Shown: positions 1 to 7,381, counted from the first letter of the stretch. The stretch: 8,096 bases of DNA from Ktedonobacteraceae bacterium (GCA_014896635.1 JADBKA010000216.1:1-8096); one strand, 5' to 3'. Notes: generated by a model from the letters alone, not told the origin. Numbers and translations are program-made.

Positions 1-42
1 CTGGCGGGGGCCTGGGGGGTGTCCCCCGAAAAACCCCTTTAA
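1..42 (+). repeat. Degenerate partial copy of the 80-bp GC-rich repeat
   Basis: The first ~42 bases match the second half of the repeat unit found at 532-917: the CTGGCGGGGGCC block, the G-run/TGT/C-run hairpin, then a C-run. The copy differs by a few substitutions and indels and most resembles the divergent first unit of the main array. It is cut by the window edge, so more units may lie upstream. It shows that the repeat family occurs on both sides of the SnoaL-like gene. Confidence 0.75.
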
Positions 43-43
43 A

Positions 44-72
44 TTAACACCTATGGGAGTATCCCATATAAA
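44..72 (+). promoter_or_regulatory. Sigma70-type promoter with palindromic spacer
   Basis: A -35 box TTAACA (44-49) and a -10 box TATAAA (67-72), each 5/6 to consensus, are separated by exactly 17 bp. The start codon of the SnoaL-like gene is 28 bp downstream of the -10 box. A perfect inverted repeat, TATGGGA-GTA-TCCCATA (52-68), fills the spacer and overlaps the first bases of the -10 box. That is where a repressor or a MerR-type regulator would bind. The boxes and palindrome are seen directly; regulation by a protein is inference. Confidence 0.55.
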
Positions 73-100
73 CGATAGAAAGAAAGGATGACCATTCATC

Positions 101-511
101 ATGTCAAAAGGACAGAGCATCGCGCTCGTAAATCGTTTCTTCAACGACGTATTCAGCAGAGGGGATCGTATCGCCGCCGAAGAGATCCTCGCATCGGACT
201 TTGCCTTCTACGGCCCGCCTGAAGGTATTCGTGGCATCGCCGGCTTTTTGCAGTTTACTGCTGCCATCCGCAAAGCACTCCAGGTACATTTCACCGTTGA
301 TGTAGTGATTGTAGACGATGAAAAAGCTGCCAGCCTCGCCACCATTCGCGGAACGCACGTTGAGGAATTTCACGGCATCCCGGCCAGTGGAGTGCGCTTT
401 GCCCTGCCGCGTATAGACAACTTCCTTATCCTGGATGGCAAGATCAAAGAGGTGCGCACAACCTTTGATCATCATGTACTGCTGCACCAGCTTGGAGCAG
501 GTACACAATAG
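101..511 (+). CDS. SnoaL-like / NTF2-fold small protein (ester-cyclase type)
   Basis: A 136-residue protein with the layout of the SnoaL-like branch of the NTF2 superfamily. An N-terminal helix (about residues 4-30, FFNDVFSRGD) is followed by 'AAEEILASDFAFYGPP' and a central helix (GIAGFLQFTAAIRKA). Beta strands come next (HFTVDVVIVDDEKAASLATIRGTH), then the strand pair 'IDNFLILDGKIKEVRTTFD'. Family members form a cone-shaped alpha+beta pocket and are usually about 130-150 residues, so this looks complete. Many are polyketide cyclases, but most in genomes have no known substrate, and nothing here identifies one. The start at 101 is preceded by AAAGGA (83-88), about 12 bases away. An ATG at 88 is out of frame. 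The gene stands alone, convergent with tpiA, flanked by GC-rich repeats. Family assignment is fairly firm; function is unknown. Confidence 0.8.
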   Translation: MSKGQSIALVNRFFNDVFSRGDRIAAEEILASDFAFYGPPEGIRGIAGFLQFTAAIRKALQVHFTVDVVIVDDEKAASLATIRGTHVEEFHGIPASGVRFALPRIDNFLILDGKIKEVRTTFDHHVLLHQLGAGTQ

Positions 512-531
512 GAAAGGTTCAGGGAGCGCTA

Positions 532-917
532 GCAGGGGTCCAGGGGACGGCCAGTCCCCTGGCGGGGGCCGGGGGTGTCCTCCCGAAATCTCCCCTTTTA
601 GGCAGAACTTGCAGGGGTCCAGGGGACGGCCAGTCCCCTGGCGGGGGCCGGGGGGTGTCCCCCCGCAAATCCCCCCATTAGGCAGAACTTGCAGGGGTCC
701 AGGGGACGGCCAGTCCCCTGGCGGGGGCCGGGGGGTGTCCCCCCGCAAATCCCCCCATTAGGCAGAACTTGCAGGGGTCCAGGGGACGGCCAGTCCCCTG
801 GCGGGGGCCGGGGGGTGTCCCCCCGCAAATCCCCCCATTAGGCAGAACTTGCAGGGGTCCAGGGGACGGCCAGTCCCCTGGCGGGGGCCGGGGGTGTCCC
901 CCCGCAAATCCCCCCAT
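532..917 (+). repeat. Tandem array of ~5 GC-rich 80-bp units with nested hairpins
   Basis: Units are at 532-610 (79 bp, divergent in its second half), 611-690, 691-770, 771-850 (three identical 80-bp copies) and 851-917 (truncated, one G short). Each unit carries a 9-bp inverted repeat CCAGGGGAC/GTCCCCTGG with a GGCCA loop, for example 619-641. A second hairpin CGGGGGG-TGT-CCCCCCG follows, for example 649-665. Units are joined by ATTAGGCAGAACTT. Several G-runs per unit make G-quadruplex formation on the + strand conceivable. The array fills most of the convergent gap between the SnoaL-like gene and tpiA. Because 80 is not a multiple of 3, all translations across it are artefacts. Identity of the middle units implies recent expansion or homogenisation. 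Role unknown. Confidence 0.95.
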
Positions 918-927
918 GAGTATATCT

Positions 928-970
928 AGCAGTGAAGATGTAACAGTAGCACTGTTACATCTTCACTGCT
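928..970. terminator. Perfect 20-bp stem-loop at the end of tpiA
   Basis: Arms 928-947 and 951-970 are perfect reverse complements around a 3-base loop (AGC). The tpiA stop codon (963-965) lies inside the right arm. In the tpiA direction no U-tract follows (AGATATACTC). In the + direction the stem is followed three bases later by TTTT (974-977), so it may stop read-through from the repeat array into the antisense of tpiA. It is a terminator or 3'-end stabiliser by position; the direction is uncertain. Confidence 0.65.
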
Positions 971-1760
971 GCTGTTTTAGCTCGATGCTCTTGCGCACAA
1001 TCTCAACAAAGTCATGTTTGAGGCTGGCCCCACCAACCAGCGCACCGTCAATCTCAGGGTGCGCAACGAACTCGCTGATGTTGGCGGACGTGACGCTGCC
1101 GCCGTAGAGAATGGGAACAAAATCGGCGGCGGTGGACCCATACATCTCGCCGTAGAGACGACGGATAAAGTGGGCGATATCGCCAGCCCATTGTGCGGTT
1201 GCGGCCCTGCCGGTGCCGATGGCCCAGATAGGTTCGTAGGCGATGACAACGTCGTTGACGTGTTCAGCCGGCAGGCTGCCCAGACTGGCGTAGACCTGCC
1301 TGCGTACCACCTCCTCCGTCTCGCCGGCTTCATGCTGTGCGAGGTTCTCACCTATACAGACAATAGGACGCAGATCGTGTTTAAAGGCCGCAAGCACCTT
1401 CTTATTCACCAGATCGTCGGTCTCGCCGAAGTAGGTACGGCGTTCAGAATGGCCCAGGATGACGGTAGAGCAGAGTTCGCGTACCATACGTGGCGAGATC
1501 TCGCCGGTGTATGCACCCTTCTCCTCGAAATACATATTCTGGGCACCGAGTTCGATGCGAGGAGCGGGAACAGCCTCTATGACCTCTTTGACGGCCTGGA
1601 GAGAAATTGCAGGCGGGCAGAGGATGCACACGGCTAGCGGGTGGCTGCGGACGAGTTTTCCCAGTTCGGGCAGGATTTCCATAGCGAAGCTAGAAGCCTG
1701 GCCGGGACCATAGTGCATTTTCCAGTTGCCGGCAATCACTAAAAGACGAGACTGAGCCAT
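963..1760 (-). CDS. tpiA: Triosephosphate isomerase
   Basis: A full-length 265-residue cytoplasmic TIM, slightly longer than the usual ~250. It interconverts dihydroxyacetone phosphate and glyceraldehyde 3-phosphate. Visible catalytic residues are Asn12 and Lys14 in GNWKM, the electrophilic His104 in ILGHSERR, and the catalytic base Glu176 in AYEPIWAIGTG. The mobile loop 6 reads AIGTGRAAT (180-188). Phosphate-binding glycines are in YGGSV (219-223) and VGGAS (242-246). The ATG at 1760 is preceded by AAGGAG (1773-1768) at 7 bases, a strong ribosome site. It is the last gene of the gap-pgk-tpiA cluster, 122 bases after pgk, with an inverted repeat in the gap, so read-through transcription is likely. 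Nothing in the active site is missing. Confidence 0.98.
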   Translation of the reverse strand: MAQSRLLVIAGNWKMHYGPGQASSFAMEILPELGKLVRSHPLAVCILCPPAISLQAVKEVIEAVPAPRIELGAQNMYFEEKGAYTGEISPRMVRELCSTVILGHSERRTYFGETDDLVNKKVLAAFKHDLRPIVCIGENLAQHEAGETEEVVRRQVYASLGSLPAEHVNDVVIAYEPIWAIGTGRAATAQWAGDIAHFIRRLYGEMYGSTAADFVPILYGGSVTSANISEFVAHPEIDGALVGGASLKHDFVEIVRKSIELKQQQ

Positions 1761-1826
1761 ACGTTTTCTCCTTTTTAAGGAATGGGGATATTTAAAGCAA
1801 CGGGGGTATCCCTTCGACCAGCCCCG

Positions 1827-1866
1827 CCAGGAGAGATCTGCGCTTCATGTTACAGATCTCTCCTGG
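1827..1866 (-). promoter_or_regulatory. Intercistronic 14-bp hairpin between pgk and tpiA
   Basis: Arms CCAGGAGAGATCTG (1827-1840) and CAGATCTCTCCTGG (1853-1866) are perfect complements with a 12-base loop. The element begins 17 bases after the pgk stop codon and ends 66 bases before the tpiA start. No U-tract follows on the minus-strand transcript, so it does not look like a full intrinsic terminator. It may protect the upstream mRNA end, allow partial termination, or mark a processing site that sets pgk and tpiA levels separately. The structure is certain; the role is inference. Confidence 0.6.
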
Positions 1867-1882
1867 ACGCCAGGAATCTATT

Positions 1883-3076
1883 TTATTTATCCTGAAGAGC
1901 TGCGACACCGGGCAGGACGCGACCTTCGAGGAATTCGAGAGAGGCGCCGCCGCCGGTTGAGACATGGGTCATTTTCTCAGCGGCCCCGGCCTGCTCAACG
2001 GCAGCGGCAGAGTCACCGCCGCCGATGATGGTGAGCGCGCCCTGCGCTGTGCGGTCCGCCAGAATACCGATAATCGTGTTAGTGCCGGCAGCGAACGCGG
2101 GCATCTCCGCCACGCCCAGCGTGCCATTCCAGACGATGGTACGGGCATCGGAGAGCGCAGCGCGGAATCGCTGAACGGTTTCAGGGCCGATATCCAGAAT
2201 GCGCCAGCCTGCCGGCACCTGATTGGCGGCCACAACCTTGTGGTCAGCATCGGCGGCAAAGCGGTCAGCGATCACCACATCGGGCGGCAGGACAAACTGT
2301 ATGCCTTTCTGCTGCGCCTTGCCGATGAGATCGCGTGCCACATCCAGCTTGCTCTCCTCAAAAAGCGAATCGCCGATCTCGTAGCCTTCGGCTTTGAGGA
2401 AGGTATTCGCCATGCCGCCGCCGATCAGGATGCGGTCGGCGATGCTAATAAGGCGCTCCAGAACGGCAATTTTGTCGGAGACTTTGGCGCCTCCGATCAC
2501 AGCGGCAAAAGGACGTTGCGGATGTTCGAGCGCCGCGCCGAGAAAGTTGATCTCTTTCTCCATCAAGAAGCCGGCGACGCCCGGCAAATAGTGCGTCACG
2601 CCCTCGGTCGAGGCGTGGGCGCGATGGGCAGTGCCGAACGCATCATTAACGTAGAGATCGCCGAGAGATGCAAGCTGGCGCGCGAAATCCGCGTTATTTT
2701 TCTCTTCCTCTTTATGAAAGCGTAAGTTCTCCAGCAGCAGAACCTGGCCCGGCTGGAGCGCCTTCGCCTGCGCCTCGACTCCCGGCCCGATGCAATCGGT
2801 CGCGGCCTGCACTGGCCTGTTCAGCAACTCACCCAGGCGCTGCGCGACCGGGGCCATGCGCAACTTATCCACCGCCTGGCCGCCGGGTCTGCCGAGATGA
2901 GACATCAGGATTACTGCCGCTCCATGATCGAGCAGATAGCGAATGGTGGGCAGAGATGCGACGATGCGTGTGTCGTCGGTGATGTGCCGCTGCTCATCAA
3001 GCGGCACATTGAAATCGACGCGCACCAGCACACGTTTGCCGGACACATCAATGTCACGGATCGTTTTTTTATTCAT
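1883..3076 (-). CDS. pgk: Phosphoglycerate kinase
   Basis: A 397-residue cytoplasmic enzyme of normal bacterial length. It transfers the acyl phosphate of 1,3-bisphosphoglycerate to ADP. N-domain motifs are RVDFNVPL (19-26), SHLGRP (59-64), LLLENLRF (113-120) and [13 protein letters not shown] (144-156). C-domain nucleotide-site motifs are GGAKVSDK (195-202), GGGMANTFL (219-227), WNGTLGV (316-322), GGGDS (352-356) and [13 protein letters not shown] (373-385). WNGTLGV replaces the commoner WNGPMGV, a tolerable variation. The frame stays open to an ATG at 3244, but the extra 56 residues would overlap the end of gap and match nothing in the family. MNKKTIRD at 3076 is preceded by GGAGG (3085-3081) at 4 bases and fits the known N-terminus. 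It lies 107 bases after gap and 122 before tpiA. Confidence 0.98.
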   Translation of the reverse strand: MNKKTIRDIDVSGKRVLVRVDFNVPLDEQRHITDDTRIVASLPTIRYLLDHGAAVILMSHLGRPGGQAVDKLRMAPVAQRLGELLNRPVQAATDCIGPGVEAQAKALQPGQVLLLENLRFHKEEEKNNADFARQLASLGDLYVNDAFGTAHRAHASTEGVTHYLPGVAGFLMEKEINFLGAALEHPQRPFAAVIGGAKVSDKIAVLERLISIADRILIGGGMANTFLKAEGYEIGDSLFEESKLDVARDLIGKAQQKGIQFVLPPDVVIADRFAADADHKVVAANQVPAGWRILDIGPETVQRFRAALSDARTIVWNGTLGVAEMPAFAAGTNTIIGILADRTAQGALTIIGGGDSAAAVEQAGAAEKMTHVSTGGGASLEFLEGRVLPGVAALQDK

Positions 3077-3141
3077 GATTCCTCCACAACGTAAGAGACC
3101 CGGAACTTTTTCAAGTGCAAGTTTCTCATGGTTCTCCAGGC

Positions 3142-3168
3142 CAGGAACGCCCGTGACGGGCGTTCCTG
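3142..3168 (-). promoter_or_regulatory. Intercistronic 12-bp hairpin between gap and pgk
   Basis: Arms CAGGAACGCCCG (3142-3153) and CGGGCGTTCCTG (3157-3168) pair perfectly around TGA. The hairpin starts 15 bases after the gap stop codon. No U-run follows on the minus strand, so strong termination ahead of pgk is unlikely. As with the pgk-tpiA hairpin, an mRNA-stabilising or processing role that raises gap message over pgk is plausible but inferred. Confidence 0.6.
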
Positions 3169-3183
3169 TCTCCGGCGCGAGGA

Positions 3184-4200
<1,017 letters not shown>

Positions 4201-4275
4201 TTAAATCTCCTTGATCAGGTGATAGTTGCAATGCGCATTTTCCCTGGAACCGCTTTGTGCGTTTCCTCACCGTTC

Positions 4276-4291
4276 CGTTCCACGTGAAACA
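4276..4291. promoter_or_regulatory. parS: Near-consensus parS-like site upstream of gap
   Basis: CGTTCCACGTGAAACA has the CACGTG core and the complete right half-site of parS. Against TGTTTCACGTGAAACA it differs at positions 1 and 5, and position 5 is known to be variable in the bacterial consensus. It lies about 80 bp upstream of the gap start, in the probable leader or promoter region, and 1.8 kb from the two perfect sites. Binding by ParB is inferred. Confidence 0.6.
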
Positions 4292-4317
4292 GCACATTGC
4301 ACTCTGGTCAAATATAT

Positions 4318-4367
4318 CATGAGGGCCGGCCACATCAACAGACGATCAGCCCGCAGAAGCCCTCATG
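4318..4367 (-). terminator. 9-bp inverted repeat in the aminotransferase-gap interval
   Basis: CATGAGGGC (4318-4326) and GCCCTCATG (4359-4367) are perfect complements separated by 32 bases. On the minus-strand transcript the stem is followed by AUAUAUUU. This could be a weak terminator for the aminotransferase gene, which ends about 100 bases upstream. The long loop makes chance a real alternative. Apart from this and the parS-like site I see nothing clear in 4198-4465. Confidence 0.35.
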
Positions 4368-4465
4368 CGTTCCACCTACAGGGTATCACCTGGCGAGAGA
4401 ACTGGCAAGATACGCCAGAATCTCGTCATACTCCCTTACGTCCAGATGAGCAAAATATACATGCA

Positions 4466-5971
4466 CTATTCCTCACCGTTCTCTATCTCTATAGGAATGA
4501 CGCCGACAGAGAAGCGAATATAGTCGTCGGTATAGCCGAAGCCGGAGCCGGGGACGCCGGCGATACCGGTTTTTTCAAAAAGCGAGAAGGCGTCCTCGCC
4601 CGCGCGTAATTTGCTCCAGTTGTAGACGGTGGCATCGTCGTCGATATAGACTTCTTCAAAGAGAGGCTGGCGTTCATTGAGGCGATTGAGTTGATCGATC
4701 AGGCGGCGACGGCGCATGCGGTAGAAATTGCGCAGTTTTTCGTTGAGCCAGGGCCGCGATTGTAGCAGGCGATAGTATGCCATGAAACGCAGTTGCCATT
4801 CGCCGGGCAGCGAGGCCAGCGAGTTCGTCCAGCAGGGCGCGAGATCGGCAGCCAGGGCGGGATCGCCGAACGTGATCCAGCCGAGGCGTTCGCCGGTGAG
4901 AGAGAGCGTTTTAGAAAAGCTGCTGACGAAGATGGTGTGCTGAAAAACCTCAGGTTCGGCAAAGGTTGCCATGCGCGCGCGGTCCTCTTCGGGCTTGCCG
5001 GTGCCGATATACGCCAGGTCGGCGAGGGTGTAGACGTGATGCCCCTGCTCGCGATGGCGGTGGAGAGCCGCGTGCAATGCGCGCAATTCGCCGGGCGTAT
5101 AGGCGAAAGTAGTAGGATTGTTGGTAACGGTTAGATAGATAAGGCGAATGTCGGGAGCTGTTTGCAGGATCTGGTCGAGCTGTTCGGCGCTTAATTTGAA
5201 GCGATGGTCTGGTAGCGTGGGGAAAGGATGCAGGCGGTAGCCGCTGGCCCTGGCCTGCCATTCGGGAACATTGAAGCCGGGTTCAGGAAAGAGGATGGCA
5301 AAATCGCTGTTCCCTGGCGCACGGTAGCGTAGCGCCAGGGCGCGCAGCACTTTGTCGATACCGTCCATCGCGCCGAGGCTCAGGTAGAGCTGCTCAGGTG
5401 TTGCGGGTAATCTCCACTGCTGCTGCATGTCCTGCGCCAGCCATTCGCGCAGCACAGGATTGCCGACGCCGTAGATATCGTAGATGCGCGGATCGTAGCC
5501 GCGCGCCAGCAAGAGGCGCTCGCACTCCATCGCCTGATCGTGCAGCCAGCGATAGGTCTCGCCGGTCGCGGTATAGCCATTGAACTGCTCGCCGGGCAGT
5601 GCGACGCCCAGTTCGTCCGCCAGCATGCGATAGTCGCCGGGTCCGCCGGGCTGTCCCTCGCACTCCGTCACCAGGCGCAGATTAACGTCGCCGATAGTAC
5701 GGTTAACAATCTCGCTTTTGATGACTTCCTCGGCTATCCGGCGTTTGCGACACTCCTGTTCCAGCTCGGCCACAATGCGGGCCATGATGCGAATGGGACC
5801 GGGGCCGGTCATGATCAGAGGTCGATAGTGGTTGATCAACTCGCTACGTAGCTGGTGCAGGGTTGCGCGCTGTTCCTGTAACGATAGAGCAGTAGAAGTG
5901 GATGGGATTGGATGACCAGTCGAATTCTTATGGATAAGCAAGAGACTACTCCCTTCATGCGTGCATACCAT
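4466..5971 (-). CDS. PLP-dependent class I/II aminotransferase
   Basis: A protein of up to 501 residues with the fold-type I aminotransferase pattern. TVTNNPTTFAY (281-291) carries the Asn that binds PLP O3'. ADLAYIG (317-323) carries the Asp that pairs with the pyridine nitrogen and a Tyr. FVSSFSKTLSLTGERLGW has Lys354 as the expected Schiff-base lysine and Arg362 as a phosphate ligand. YIRFSVG near the end has Arg486, the usual substrate-carboxylate arginine. About 100 residues precede the usual N-terminus, including a basic helical stretch (MARIVAELEQECRKRR), making it longer than a typical ~400-residue enzyme. Substrate cannot be assigned. ATG at 5971 has only a weak GAAG upstream. An in-frame TTG at 5941 sits 7 bases after GAAGGGAG (5956-5949) and may be the true start, giving 491 residues. 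It is 268 bases upstream of gap on the same strand. Confidence 0.85.
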   Translation of the reverse strand: MVCTHEGSSLLLIHKNSTGHPIPSTSTALSLQEQRATLHQLRSELINHYRPLIMTGPGPIRIMARIVAELEQECRKRRIAEEVIKSEIVNRTIGDVNLRLVTECEGQPGGPGDYRMLADELGVALPGEQFNGYTATGETYRWLHDQAMECERLLLARGYDPRIYDIYGVGNPVLREWLAQDMQQQWRLPATPEQLYLSLGAMDGIDKVLRALALRYRAPGNSDFAILFPEPGFNVPEWQARASGYRLHPFPTLPDHRFKLSAEQLDQILQTAPDIRLIYLTVTNNPTTFAYTPGELRALHAALHRHREQGHHVYTLADLAYIGTGKPEEDRARMATFAEPEVFQHTIFVSSFSKTLSLTGERLGWITFGDPALAADLAPCWTNSLASLPGEWQLRFMAYYRLLQSRPWLNEKLRNFYRMRRRRLIDQLNRLNERQPLFEEVYIDDDATVYNWSKLRAGEDAFSLFEKTGIAGVPGSGFGYTDDYIRFSVGVIPIEIENGEE

Positions 5972-5997
5972 AGCACATCTTCATTCACCGGGAAGCA

Positions 5998-6017
5998 GCC
6001 GGTCAGCACTGACCGGC
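5998..6017. other. 8-bp hairpin downstream of the nuclease gene
   Basis: GCCGGTCA (5998-6005) and TGACCGGC (6010-6017) pair perfectly around GCAC. It lies between the parS pair and the aminotransferase start. No U-tract follows on the minus strand. It may be a terminator-like element for the nuclease gene or an operator for the aminotransferase gene. Only the palindrome is certain. Confidence 0.4.
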
Positions 6018-6065
6018 CTGACACTTAGGAGTGTAGCATATGGGCGAGATTAGCGGCAAGTGCAA

Positions 6066-6081
6066 TGTTTCACGTGAAACA
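6066..6081. promoter_or_regulatory. parS: parS site 1 (ParB centromere sequence)
   Basis: TGTTTCACGTGAAACA is a perfect 16-bp palindrome, extended to 18 bp by A6065/T6082, and identical to the bacterial chromosomal parS consensus. ParB dimers load at such sites, close into CTP-dependent sliding clamps and recruit ParA and SMC for chromosome segregation. It lies in the non-coding gap between the nuclease and aminotransferase genes, as many parS sites do. Confidence 0.93.
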
Positions 6082-6104
6082 TCCATTCCATTTCGCCAGC
6101 AAAA

Positions 6105-6120
6105 TGTTTCACGTGAAACA
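6105..6120. promoter_or_regulatory. parS: parS site 2 (ParB centromere sequence)
   Basis: A second perfect TGTTTCACGTGAAACA, extended to a 20-bp palindrome (6103-6122) by flanking AA/TT. Its centre is 39 bp from that of site 1. The bases between the two sites are unrelated, so this is a site pair and not a duplicated block. Its right edge is 22 bases from the stop codon of the nuclease gene. Confidence 0.93.
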
Positions 6121-6143
6121 TTAGAAAGGAAAGGGAAGAGTCT

Positions 6144-7109
6144 TTACTCTGTTTGTCGCTGCCATCCTTTCTCAACGAAAAGCGGAACATACTCTTCCGG
6201 GATAAAGAGGCGATCTTCGGCATAAGGGATTGTATAATAGTTCATTGGCTTGAGAAGAACGTTGTCCTTCTTGCTCAGGTCAATAACCCAGCGATCAGGA
6301 GCTGTCCGGCGTGCCAGGTATCTCAACTCAAATGCTGCAAGTCGCAGGGGATTGGCTTGCTGGAAAATGCCTTTCCCTTGCTCGCGGGCCGCGCGCACGT
6401 CGCGCCCGGCATCAGCCAGCGCATTGTGTCCGCTGGCAACATCGGCGGCTGTTCCCGGCTCAAGCACGGCGGCAGCAATGGATGGGAGCCTGCGGAAGGG
6501 ATCAACGTTGGGCCAGATGAAGTAAGGACTTACCCATCCGACCTGCAATAAGCGTTCATTGTAGCTACGTGGGCGTGGCACCGGAGTCTGCTCCTGAGGC
6601 TGGTTGCGATTGACATAACAGAGCAGGCGTCCATAGCGGTCCATAATCTCATAAGCGAACGCCAGGAAGAATTCAAAGGTATCTTCAGACTGACCGAGCA
6701 CTTCCATATCTGTGCGAATCTCCTCGATCAGGGCTTCCCTGGCGGCCTGTGCATGCTGAGCATGATTGGTGGCCGTACCCGGACCGAGGCGAGGGCGCAG
6801 AGCGTCGAGCAGACCGGAAGACAGGGGAACCTCAAACGGGGGAAGGTTCGCCGCGAAGGGATCGCTCAGGTATGTTTCCCAGCTGCTATCTTCCAGGGGA
6901 ATGAAATTCTGGGGATGTTCACGAAACGCAAAGCTGATTTCGGGGGCGTCGATTCCCAGGAAGCGAATATTAATATTTCCTAGTGCGCGCACATTGATCG
7001 TATCCCCATCATGCACTTGCCGTCGCGGGCTACCGGGAGCCTGTCCATACAATCCGAAGCCAACGTGTCCAACCGTTAAGGAGCCGCGCTGTTCAATAGC
7101 TTTCGACAT
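6144..7109 (-). CDS. Staphylococcal-nuclease (thermonuclease) domain protein
   Basis: A 321-residue protein with the SNase OB-fold signature. VHDGDTINV (32-40) supplies metal-site Asp34 and Asp36. IRFLGIDAPE (48-57) matches the nuclease Arg35/Asp40/Glu43 cluster as Arg49, Asp54 and Glu57. DRYGRLLCYV (157-166) matches the region of catalytic Arg87 as Arg161. YNERLLQVGWV (183-193) is the usual following helix. All key catalytic residues are present, so Ca2+-dependent phosphodiesterase activity is plausible. About 100 residues separate DAPE from DRYGR, roughly 60 more than in the minimal domain, and a C-terminal extension of about 100 residues has no recognised domain. No signal peptide or membrane segment is visible, unusual for a family with many secreted members. 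GAGG (7121-7118) precedes the ATG by 8 bases; CATAAT (7138-7133) is a possible -10 box. Cellular role unknown. Confidence 0.82.
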   Translation of the reverse strand: MSKAIEQRGSLTVGHVGFGLYGQAPGSPRRQVHDGDTINVRALGNINIRFLGIDAPEISFAFREHPQNFIPLEDSSWETYLSDPFAANLPPFEVPLSSGLLDALRPRLGPGTATNHAQHAQAAREALIEEIRTDMEVLGQSEDTFEFFLAFAYEIMDRYGRLLCYVNRNQPQEQTPVPRPRSYNERLLQVGWVSPYFIWPNVDPFRRLPSIAAAVLEPGTAADVASGHNALADAGRDVRAAREQGKGIFQQANPLRLAAFELRYLARRTAPDRWVIDLSKKDNVLLKPMNYYTIPYAEDRLFIPEEYVPLFVEKGWQRQTE

Positions 7110-7207
7110 GTGTATTTCCTCACTGAATGCAAATTATGGTTGTGGGCTTCCTGATGAGTAGACGCTGATCTTGAGTATTTCTGGGGCAACAACTATCGTT
7201 CTGATGT

Positions 7208-7381
7208 TTATGCCTGAACATCCGGCTGCGCCTTTGCCGACAGCGCCTGGCTGACGTAGACCAGCACAAACAGATACGAAATAAAACGGGCTAAATGGCC
7301 TGCGGTACTCGTTGGGGATTCCTGTGAAAGTCGCCTATTGTTGCCGGTTCTGCCAGCAGATGCTCTGGCTCTCTTTCGCAT
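7208..7381 (-). CDS. Possible 57-residue single-span membrane protein
   Basis: This ORF has ATG at 7381, TAA at 7210-7208 and no in-frame stop between. The product begins with a strongly basic segment (MRKRARASAGRTGNNRR). A polar linker follows, then one hydrophobic stretch at about residues 31-48 (ARFISYLFVLVYVSQALS), then a short polar tail. Basic N-terminus plus one hydrophobic helix suggests an N-in membrane protein; the 'ALSAKA' end could also resemble a signal-peptidase site. AAGGA (7390-7386) sits 4 bases before the ATG. It occupies most of the otherwise non-coding interval 7110-7413, downstream-facing toward the nuclease gene. Against it: its promoter would have to overlap the SMP-30 gene start 33 bases away, and I recognise no family. 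It could be chance or a remnant. Confidence 0.35.
   Translation of the reverse strand: MRKRARASAGRTGNNRRLSQESPTSTAGHLARFISYLFVLVYVSQALSAKAQPDVQA

Noticed and set aside
104..761. Long open frames on both strands across the repeat array, rich in Gly, Pro and Arg
   Set aside because: They translate an 80-bp non-coding repeat whose length is not a multiple of 3. The repeated peptides are the same unit in rotating frames, and the minus-strand frame also covers the SnoaL-like gene antisense.
532..917. CRISPR array or integron attC array
   Set aside because: Units are 80 bp and identical throughout, with no variable spacers and no cas genes. The attC core GTTRRRY and an integrase gene are not seen.
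1014..1637. Open frame of 207 codons on the + strand
   Set aside because: Antisense shadow of tpiA, which carries clear enzyme motifs. The same applies to the + strand frames at 1964-2725 and 3616-4287, opposite pgk and gap.
4283..4311. Promoter for gap with a TTGACC -35 box at 4311-4306 (minus strand)
   Set aside because: No acceptable -10 box occurs at 16-18 bp; that position holds the parS-like sequence.
6040..6225. 61-codon + strand frame with a repeated NVSRET peptide
   Set aside because: The peptide repeat is the translation of the two parS palindromes, and the frame runs antisense into the nuclease gene.
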